Assembly (NCBI GenBank): GCA_027604185.1
Contig: JADGKB010000151.1
Location: forward strand, 1 to 27,181
From: Boothiomyces macroporosus
Lineage: Eukaryota > Chytridiomycota > Chytridiomycetes > Rhizophydiales > Terramycetaceae
Reading direction: 5' to 3'
DNA length: 27,181 nucleotides
In this document: one piece after another, positions 16,058-24,704 of the stretch
Position numbering within the stretch: position 1 is the first letter of the stretch
How the letters are laid out: each line of letters begins with the position of its first letter
The notes under the pieces: generated by a model
The model's database searches: none
What the model was told of the DNA's origin: nothing
The model's input: only the letters and a program-made list of their open reading frames with translations
Made by a program: the position numbers and the translations under genes

Positions 16058-18656
16058 TTAAAACAAATCCATTTCCATTATAGCTTTATGAATCATGTAC
16101 TCTAGTCTATCAGGGTCGATTTTCACAGAAAAAGACTCTCGATAATCTGCAGCGTTTTCATAATCAGGTACCATATCCTTGTTTGGATTCTGAATTTGGT
16201 AGTACTGCTTGCTCAAGTATGGAAATAGATTCCAGAATGCTATTTCTCTGCTTGCGCTTTCACTGAATTAGAAAAGTATACCTTGGATTGTATTGGTATT
16301 CTTCTTGACCGTCACCGTAATAGTCCATAACTATGATTTGACTCTTTTTTGGCATGAAGGGAATCAGCATTGAGTTTGATCCGCTAGGAGTAACAAGAAT
16401 TGAAAACTGCGACAGTTTTGACAGCATTTCCTTGATTGATAATTGTGTTGGGTCTATTGTGTCAATCTTCAAATTTGGAAACCTTTTCTTCATTTCCATC
16501 AAAATTTCATCAATATTGTAGATTTCATGTTTCTTTTTTGGATCTTTGGGTTTGGATTTTACAAAGAGTATTCCATGCTGCGCAGGGAGGGGTGAGTCTG
16601 CGTCTAGACCATGTGTCTCGTATACCCTTCTCCTAAACTGCTCCCAAATAACTTCTTTTCCTTCATTAAATTCATTTTGGTAGCTGACAAATGCCCGATT
16701 AGCACTGGCAACAATCAACTCTTTAAAACAGATGTATCTCTTTCCATTAGCTATCTTCTTGAAATGGCTTTCCATCCCTTTGATTGGTTTCGTTGAAATT
16801 GCTTTTCCGTAACCCTCAACTAGCTGTTTGTACAACTTGTCATCAATATCACCTCTCCTAATGTTAACATTGATTACATATTCAACAACTGGGTGTCGTT
16901 ATCACGAATTCCAAATCTTTTTAAAGTGATGAAAGCTGCACCTAGCTCTTCAAAAACTAGGTTCCCAGAGGAATAGTCATCACCTAAATGAGCCCATAGC
17001 ACAGTCTTTTCATCATAAAATACACTTTGATTTCGATTTAATTCACCAATAACCACTTTTGGAGTGAAATACGTCATGTTTGAAACATTCTTGAATGCAT
17101 TCAATTCAATAAAGGGATTTCCAAATTCATAAATCGGTCCTTGTACTCTATCATAGAACACTGGTTCTTTTAAAGGTTGATAATATTCAAATTCCCTTTC
17201 TTTTGTGTCATAGCAGATCTTTTCAAAGTAGCACGACCTTCTCGATGTTTGTTCAAATACATTTTGCTTCCCCAAACACTTGTATATAGATCTATAGTGT
17301 TGATTCTTTTCTCTATAGTCCTTGTTGATTTGTTCAACTTGCTGTAGGAATGGCTTGTATTTGTCGTTGATTGAAATAGCAAATGAACATACATGATCGA
17401 CTTGATCAGCTAGTGATTGAGCCATATTAGGAATAGGGATAGAAGAGTTGTAAGTCTGGAATGCATTAATCATAGAGTCAATAAATCTATCTAATCCCTT
17501 TGCTTCAACAACAATGTTTTTCTGATTAAAGACTGTCAAATGCATTATCCAAGTGTTATCGTATCCAACAACTAACCCACCAGCAGTAATATTTCTTGCC
17601 TTTGTATTTTCATACGCAGCTTGAGCACTAGCAAACCCAAAAAATGGCTCTGAAATTAGCTTTCCGTCAAATATAATTCTTTCGGAAACATATATATAAT
17701 CCAGGTTGGAATTTAAAATAACCAGTCTTGGAGTGTATGCTGGATAGCCATCTGAGCACATAGATTGCAGATTAATTAGTCCAATAAAGTAAGTTTTATA
17801 TTTCACCATTGGAGACCCAGCAGTGATTCTGGAATCAGAGAAATCCCTTATTCGTGCTTTGACACAGCTTTTTCCGTTACAGTCAATTGAAACAACTGGG
17901 TGCCACGTATATATATAGTTTAATTTGTTTTGGATGTTGTAGAATGGTGCCAAGTTAGTAATCGTAGTATTTTTCTCTAGCAAATTATTAATCTTCTTTA
18001 GTTGCTGTGAAGTAGTATTGAATGACCATACAAAAGTGTCATTTCCTGATTTGATGTCAAATGAAAGTAAAACATTGCCATAGGGATCCAGAATTGATTT
18101 TGGCTCTCCTATCAATGCGTTATTTTTGGTTATTTCAACCAGTTGCGGATATTTTTGGCCCTTGTAAGCGAACTTTGTTTTTTCAAAATGGAAATCAAGC
18201 GCATGTGCATATATCATTGAATACGAGTGCTCCATACATTTTAATTCAGCTACTTTGTTTTGAAATGGAGCTTTGCACTCTTTGGCATTTTTGTACGGAA
18301 CTACTGTTTGAAATTGGATATATCCAACCGGGGTATATACGATAGAACCGCCTGTTACTCCAAAATGATCGCTCACTGCAGGGGCAAAAGCAGTAGAGTC
18401 AAAATCAATTTCCTTGAATACCGGAGTGATATAATTGGCCAATTTTTCTTTCCAATACGACTGCGTAATATTAATCAAGTCTGTCCTAGTAATTGAATCG
18501 TCTACATTAATTGATATTACTGTGAATAGAAGTCGTAGCTTTTGCCAGTTGAATTGCATGTGCATTTTCATAGTTTTGCCGCACTATTAACCATAAAATA
18601 ATTACTAGCCAAAATATCAACACTGAAACGACCACTCGCTGTCTGAACCGTCGCAT
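16058..18656 (-). CDS. type II membrane protein with C-terminal GT61-like glycosyltransferase domain
   Basis: Exons 18656-18521, 18501-16878, 16857-16282 and 16262-16058, with introns of 19, 20 and 19 nt, give 846 residues. Residues 1-25 are MRRFRQ plus one transmembrane helix (VVVSVLIFWLVIILWLIV), so most of the protein should be lumenal in the Golgi or ER. Residues ~45-585 form a large region with many cysteines and NxS/T sequons that I do not recognise. Residues ~600-800 resemble GT61 (EOGT/xylosyltransferase-type): ...ILFVKSKP, EIYNIDEILMEMKKRF, LSQFSILVTPSGSNSMLIPFMP. The usual GxHGAxLTN motif appears as TPSGSNSM (743-750) without the His. Longer starts at 18707 or 18767 are possible, but a CCAAT box at 18708-18712 favours 18656. 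Confidence 0.75.
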
Positions 18657-18707
18657 TAGCAGTGAAATAAAGGCCAAGGTGGGATGTGGATGTGGTTGTG
18701 ACATTTG

Positions 18708-18712
18708 ATTGG
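18708..18712 (-). promoter_or_regulatory. CCAAT box of the GT61-like gene
   Basis: The minus strand reads CAGCCAATCA, the preferred context of the NF-Y/HAP complex, about 52 bp upstream of the chosen ATG at 18656. Its position directly before the alternative ATG at 18707 argues against that longer start. Confidence 0.4.
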
Positions 18713-19330
18713 CTGAAAAAAATTGCGACAATATTGATAGTGAGCCCTTGAACTGGTGAATATTCACTGGACTGCTTATATTTATGTTTGCAATTGGGGA
18801 ATCATCTGGTATTTGACTGAATCGTATCTACTGACTTTCTGATTTTGTCAAAGTGAATGCTGGGAAATTAATACTGTGGTCATGCATTGTTAACTTTTGA
18901 AGATATTCCACATACACTTTGCGTTCGATTTGGGATAGAGACCAGCTCCTCAAGTCAGAAAATTAAAAACATCATTTTTTTACCCAACTCAAATTGCCCA
19001 AAAATGCACATAATAGAAAATACAGATATTCAACCTCGGTAAATCAACTAGACGGTAAGGATTGATAGTGAGTGATTAAGTGTCCACGATAAATGATAAT
19101 GATCTATAAGTTTTCAAATCCCGAATTCGGGTATCCAAGTTTCCAACCGTCTTTGTAAAATGCCACAAACCAGACAATTTGAATAGATACTTTCTGTCAC
19201 ACTAGTGTGTCACTAGAAGTGAGATGGAGATCACATCTGGAACAATATTGATACAACTTTTGTGACAGTGTTCTGTGGCGTGTTTCATGACAAATATTTT
19301 TATGAAGCAAGACGTGAAAATTTCTCTACA
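18713..19330. other. divergent intergenic region between GT61-like and epimerase-GT genes
   Basis: About 620 bp without a supported gene. A perfect 12-bp palindrome, CACACTAGTGTG, lies at 19198-19209, about 120 bp before the epimerase-GT start, and is flanked by TGTCAC copies on both sides (TGTCACACTAG and TGTGTCACTAG). It may be a dimeric-factor site shared by the two divergent genes. Nothing else is recognised. Confidence 0.35.
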
Positions 19331-22310
19331 ATGGCAGCTGTTCCTGCAAAACGCTTAAAAATTCTAGTGTTCCTCCTAGTGGTTTTCCCAACTATTCTTT
19401 ACTTGTTGATTTTTCGAGGAGAACTGGAGCCAGTGAACACTAGTGTGCAACCTGTTGCAAACAACAACATTTATTTTTCCAAAACACTCGATAGTAAAAT
19501 TAGGTCAAAGCCAAATGCGATGAAAGTGATGACTATTATTGGTACCAGACCAGAAACAATCAAGATGTTCCCTATTATCAAGGAATTGGAAAAAGTAATT
19601 ATTGTTAACCCCAGCGACACAACGTTGTTTCGATTGTACTAGCTAGTGGCCAGCATCAACAGATGGTTGCTCCACTGTTGGAAACATTTTCCATCAAGGA
19701 GGACATTAACTTGAATGTGATGGTTGCCAATCAGAAGCTAACAGATTTATCTGCAAGGTATTTGCTTAATAACCAAGATTGATTATTGGTATAAGTCAAG
19801 CTATTGCCGAAACTAAGCCTGATTGGGTGTTGGTTCAAGGTGATACAACCACCGCCTTTGTTGCTTCACTAATTGCTTTTTATCACAAGATTCCAGTCGG
19901 TCATGTTGAAGCGGGTTTGCGTACTTATAACAGATACAATCCGTTCCCTGAAGAAATCAATAGAAGGGTTATTGGGTCATTAGGTTCAATTCACTTTGCT
20001 CCTACCCCGGAATCTTCCCAGCATTTAATTATGGAAGGAATCCCATTTCCACAGGTTCATATTACCGGAAACACCGTGATCGACGCATTATTATGGATGT
20101 CCAATCAGCCTCCAACTAAAAAAGCTCAAAGGTTGGAAGCAAAAATTTATGAAAATCATAGCAAAAGCAGCAAACCAAAGATTGTCCTTGTAACTGCTCA
20201 CAGAAGAGAAAACTGGGGCGAACCTTTGGAAAATATTTGCGGGGCTATTAAAAAGTTGGCTAGTACCCACTCTGAGGTTGTATTTGTTTTCCCAATGCAC
20301 TTGAACCCAAAAGTGCAAAGCGTTGCCAAAGGGCACTTGTCTGGAATGGCCAATGTGATTCTGTGGGACCCTCTTGATTACGATGTGTTTGCTTATTTGA
20401 TGAAATCAGTTTATCTTGTTATGACCGACTCTGGTGGTATTCAAGAAGAAGCTACTGCATTCTCAGTTCCAATATTGGTTCTCCGTGAAACTACTGAAAG
20501 GTAAATATTGATTGATGATAGACCTGAAGGTGTTAATGCTGGAATGGCAAAGTTGATTGGAACAAAGGAAGAAAATGTTGTTTATGAAGGAAACAGAATG
20601 CTGACTGACAAAGAGTACTACAACAAGTACGTAAAAGTAAACTCTCCGTATGGTGATGGAAAGGCTGCAATGAAAATTGTGGATATGGTCACTTCAAAAG
20701 AAGGTAATTGGATTATAACGATAGTTTTGGAACACGCTGAATCCGGTAGTATGATCACTGAAGTTCAAAAACATGCTTCAGAAATTCCAATGCCTCCATC
20801 GCCACCATTGAATCCAAAGAAGAGAACGCTTAAGGAATTAATGGAAATGAAATCAAACTTTCCTGAAAACGGAGATGGAAAAGGAGACAATGGTATCATT
20901 GCCATCATTTCTACATACAAGAGACCAAAGACTATTATCAGAATTGTTGAAGCTTGCTTGAATCAGTCTGTTCCTCCAAAGGAAGTCTGGATAACGGTGT
21001 TTTCTTCTCCATATGAAGGCGAATATCGTAAAATTATTGATGAATACAAATCCAAGAACTTGACTGATGTGCCAATTCACTTGATTACCGGTGGGCCTCA
21101 ATTCACTTACTTTGCAAGATTCCAAGTCGCTTTACTAGCGCCAACAAAGTACGTCGCTCTTTTGGATGACGACGTTATTCCAGAAGGTATTCATGCATTC
21201 CGAAATATGCTTCACACTTTTAACCTTCAATCAAACGAATATTATGGTATGTATGGTTGTAAAGGTCATGTTATCAATACTGAACAGTTGGAAAAAGAAC
21301 AGTCTGAATATTACTACAACTACTTTACTCATGAACCAAATACGATCGAAATGGCTGATGTTGTTGGTGGATTATGGTTTATGAAGAGAGAATGGGTAAA
21401 GTATATGTTCATTGAAGACCCAATCACTATCGCAACTGCTGAAGATTTCCAAATAACGTATTTTTTCAATAACTATAGTGCCATGCTTTTGAAATACGCC
21501 AACATCCCAACTTTCATATTCCCAGTTGACAAGGAAGACAAGACTTCGTATCTGCACTCTGCCGATTTCGAAGATATTTCAGAAGGAGAAAAGACTACTG
21601 GAAATGGTGGGAAAATGTACAATGGCAAAGAATGGGACCCTCACCACCTTCGTAACACTGTTGCTTGGTTCTTGCTAAACAGGGGTATGACAAGACCTTG
21701 GGCGCACCAAATGTATGACAGACATGATAACGTGTTGATGTTTGTAAAGGATACTGTTCAAGCTAACGCTCTTGCCAAATCCTATGATCAACTGAGAGCG
21801 AAAAAAGAAACTGCGAAGCATGAAGGCAAAATTATCAGACCTTGGGTAGCATTCGCTGGTTTGAAGACTCATACTGATGAACAAAATATTGAACACCTGA
21901 ATGAGATTCAAAAGATTTTCAACACCAATATTGACTGGAACTCGAATTTCCTTGGTTACTGGACTTTGGAATTGGGAAGATTAGACTTTGGGATGGACAA
22001 AGGGAAAGATTTAATGGCTAGGACCATGCAGGCTTTCCACCACTCCATTGTCAATACCCAGCCAATTGCCGTAGTTTTGACTACTGAAGGTATTGATGAA
22101 TCAACCGTTGGTGCTGGTTTAACAGCTGCAGACTATGGCTCACCAGTAATTGTGTTGGATACCAAGAGTAACACGGAATACAGCAGACACGAATCCAAGT
22201 GGAGAAAAGTCTTGTATGGAGTAGCAGATGTAGTTTTAGACGATGAAACTGAATTGATGGTATACTTGGATTCTATCAGAAGTGCTATGCATAGAAAAAC
22301 CATTGGATAA
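19331..22310 (+). CDS. membrane-anchored UDP-GlcNAc 2-epimerase (non-hydrolysing) fused to a GT2-like glycosyltransferase
   Basis: Exons 19331-19594, 19615-19757, 19778-20500 and 20522-22310, with introns of 20, 20 and 21 nt, give 972 residues. After a type II anchor (residues ~8-28), residues ~64-435 are a WecB/MnaA-type non-hydrolysing epimerase (UDP-GlcNAc to UDP-ManNAc). It shows GTRPE, QGDTTT, GHVEAGLRT, PEEINRR, VTAHRREN, TDSGGIQEEA and RETTERPEGVNAG, including the catalytic Asp, two Glu and His. Residues ~500-720 are GT2-like: IIAIISTYKRP, the metal-binding DDD at 592-594 and an ED pair at 684-685. Residues ~770-972 are an unassigned third region. A further 21-nt intron-like, stop-free segment at 20704-20724 may or may not be spliced (965 residues if so). 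The start is the first ATG before the anchor. Confidence 0.9.
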
Positions 22311-22481
22311 AGATTTTTAATATATGATTTTAAATTTAAATTTCTTATTCTACCGTACAGCTTTGCTTTGCAGTGGCTATTTGTACAGAATTAGAAAAGG
22401 TAAGGCACCGCAAGAATCGAAATTGTTCCAATTGAATGGCAACTCAATAAGGAGTCGATTTGGTTTTCTGTGGATAAAAAG

Positions 22482-22489
22482 TCATGTGA
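22482..22489 (+). promoter_or_regulatory. E-box-like TCATGTGA before GT10-GT25 gene A
   Basis: TCATGTGA lies 22-29 bp before the ATG at 22512. A related palindrome, TCACGTGA, stands before the tandem paralogue (see 24658). Shared bHLH-type control is possible. Confidence 0.3.
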
Positions 22490-22511
22490 CGCGGCTCAAC
22501 TTTTACAATTA

Positions 22512-24611
22512 ATGCTCAAGAGGAGACTCGTTAGAAAAATATTAGTGCTGATTGCATTGCTAACCGCTATTTCGCTATTATTCAAGAGAAATACTCCACC
22601 AATAGATATACCAGTAAATATAACCATCCTTGCGCCAATACCAGAATTCAATCAATTGGAAGTGAATTACCCACCGCCAAATTCAAATATCGAGTTGGCA
22701 CTCAACAGAGATTATTTCCCGTCTTCCCATATCGCATACACCAAACAGAATGGACCAGAGATGATACAGAAAACCCTAAATAGACAACGTGATTATATTG
22801 ATATAGTTATTGACCCCGCATTGAAACATGATTTCGACCTGCTGTACAAGGACGGGTTTTGTCCATCGAATCCCAAATGCAAATTTTCGTATTCTAGCGA
22901 TTACAAATACATTTCCAGTAACGCAGATACATTTATCACAAATAGGCGGTCTGGAATGTTGATCCATGATGCTGCACTGCATTTTACGAAAACTGTACTC
23001 CTTACCAGTAAGGAACAGACTTTGGTTACACAAAACTGGCTAAGAAACCAAAGTTGGCATGGGACAGATACGTTTGCTTATTTTGACCAAATTCCTGCCA
23101 AATACAAAGGGGAGCAGTTTGCAAAGCCAAAGTTTATTCCAGTAATGAAAACCAGTGTATCTATTGCACAGTTGAAACAGCCGGTTAATTTTTATGAAAA
23201 AGTACCAATGGTTACTATCATAGTAGAAGAATCTTACTGCTCAGCGTGGTCAAACAAGGTTCATGTATACCAGTTGGCAAAAAATATTTCATCCTATCTG
23301 CCAGTTAAAATATTCCCTTCCTCTTGCAGGCTTTCGTTTCCAAAGTCACCGCTAGATGGAGTATGTAGAAATAATCAAGATTGCTTTATGAAACAGTCGA
23401 CTACAACTTTCTTGGTGGACTTTAATTACAATGACAATTTTATTGTTGAAGAGTTTTGGAAATCACTAAGCTATGCCACTCCAGTAATGTACCTATGGAA
23501 TCAAACGTTTAATCGATACATGTCTGACCCCAACTACGTTTCACATAAATTGCAAGGTATCAATATTGGAAAAGATGAAATTGATTTTCTATTGACAATG
23601 TCTGACCATGAAGGACTAGAGTTTGCATTTAGATGGAAGCAAGATGCTGAATCGAATGAATTTAAATTATTTTCTAGTGCTCTAGACCATTCGCTAGGTA
23701 ATTTCCCATGCAAAATTTGCGAGTATGTAAAGGAAAAGAAACAAAGCGTCAAATGTATGCTGGATCAATTTAAAAATGTGGATAGAAATACTGTTCAGTC
23801 GGTTAATGACTTTTTAGACAAAGACAAGCAGATTGACGGATTGGGTGTGTTAGAAAACACGGTAGATGCTGTGCACATTGCACATTATTCGAAATCTACT
23901 GAAAGAAGGAGCCATATGACTGAACTACTGTCTAGGATGAATGTTGAAGGAAAGTTTTTGATGGGATTTGACAAGCAGTTTATCAAGCCAGAAGATGCGC
24001 TGTGTATAGAAAAAGGAGTATTGCCGTCTGAACAGACTAGTAAAACAAGGGGCAAATTGACTCTTGGCGAAGTATCTTTGGCGGTGAAAGATTTCTATGC
24101 GATTTACAATATTCTATTACGAAATGAAAGCAACACGCTCATTTTGGAGGATGATGTCGATTTGAATGATAAAGCTGATATTTCGCTAGTGAGAGATATA
24201 ATGAAGTATATACCATCAAACTACGCTTTTGTTCAAATAGGACAGTGTCTGGATGGCGTTTTAGATGGATTTGATCATGGCTTGCGCAGATATGGCGCCA
24301 AAAGAATTATTAAAGCAAACCTTGGAGATTGGCGGCACTGCGGCTCCTCTTTTATCACATCCAAAACAGGTGCGATTCTGTTGTTCAAGTCTCTCCCACT
24401 CACTTATCCCATTGATCACCAGATTATTGCTCAATGGACAGATGGAAACGAATATGGATCTATTAAGAATCCAACGCATTCTATCTACGGAGTATGGCCA
24501 GCTATATTTGCACCTAGCGAAGATGTCAACAGGAAGAGCTCTACCGATATCCGCCCTGGACAAACGTTTAAAAAGTCTAAAAACTCGGGCAAGAAGCCAA
24601 AAGATCAATAA
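22512..24611 (+). CDS. type II membrane glycosyltransferase, GT10-like plus GT25-like (copy A)
   Basis: An intronless 699-residue protein. The first ATG of the frame is at 22512; the frame extends upstream only at non-ATG codons. MLKRRLVRK precedes one transmembrane helix (residues ~10-27). Residues ~90-385 resemble GT10 alpha-1,3/4-fucosyltransferases: NADTFITN, MVTIIVEESYCSAWSNK and a C-terminal donor-site-like block DNFIVEEFWKSLSYATPVMY, the counterpart of DYVTEKFWNALxxGxVPV. Residues ~460-680 resemble GT25: IAHYSKSTERRSHM, KLTLGEVSLAVKDFYA and LILEDDVDL (acidic EDD at 546-548). The tail is Lys-rich. Two catalytic folds in one chain suggest consecutive sugar additions in the Golgi; donors and acceptors cannot be read from sequence. 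The copy B gene follows 93 bp later on the same strand. Confidence 0.85.
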   Translation: MLKRRLVRKILVLIALLTAISLLFKRNTPPIDIPVNITILAPIPEFNQLEVNYPPPNSNIELALNRDYFPSSHIAYTKQNGPEMIQKTLNRQRDYIDIVIDPALKHDFDLLYKDGFCPSNPKCKFSYSSDYKYISSNADTFITNRRSGMLIHDAALHFTKTVLLTSKEQTLVTQNWLRNQSWHGTDTFAYFDQIPAKYKGEQFAKPKFIPVMKTSVSIAQLKQPVNFYEKVPMVTIIVEESYCSAWSNKVHVYQLAKNISSYLPVKIFPSSCRLSFPKSPLDGVCRNNQDCFMKQSTTTFLVDFNYNDNFIVEEFWKSLSYATPVMYLWNQTFNRYMSDPNYVSHKLQGINIGKDEIDFLLTMSDHEGLEFAFRWKQDAESNEFKLFSSALDHSLGNFPCKICEYVKEKKQSVKCMLDQFKNVDRNTVQSVNDFLDKDKQIDGLGVLENTVDAVHIAHYSKSTERRSHMTELLSRMNVEGKFLMGFDKQFIKPEDALCIEKGVLPSEQTSKTRGKLTLGEVSLAVKDFYAIYNILLRNESNTLILEDDVDLNDKADISLVRDIMKYIPSNYAFVQIGQCLDGVLDGFDHGLRRYGAKRIIKANLGDWRHCGSSFITSKTGAILLFKSLPLTYPIDHQIIAQWTDGNEYGSIKNPTHSIYGVWPAIFAPSEDVNRKSSTDIRPGQTFKKSKNSGKKPKDQ

Positions 24612-24657
24612 AATAATGGTTTGCTGCAGTTGTATTGTGGCGCAAGAACCCAAGAAA

Positions 24658-24665
24658 TCACGTGA
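24658..24665 (+). promoter_or_regulatory. palindromic E-box TCACGTGA before GT10-GT25 gene B
   Basis: A perfect 8-bp palindrome containing CACGTG, 39-46 bp before the ATG at 24705, in a 93-bp intergenic gap. It is the binding core of bHLH factors (Cbf1/Pho4/Max type). It parallels TCATGTGA before copy A. Confidence 0.4.
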
Positions 24666-24704
24666 GCAGGTCTTATTTCTCCTCCACCTCCTAAACAAAA
24701 AGTA

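Noticed and set aside
20508..20521. Separate gene starting at 20508 for the GT domain
   Set aside because: The frame opens inside an intron-like segment; splicing it joins RETTER to PEGVNAG, a continuous epimerase motif, so epimerase and GT are one gene.
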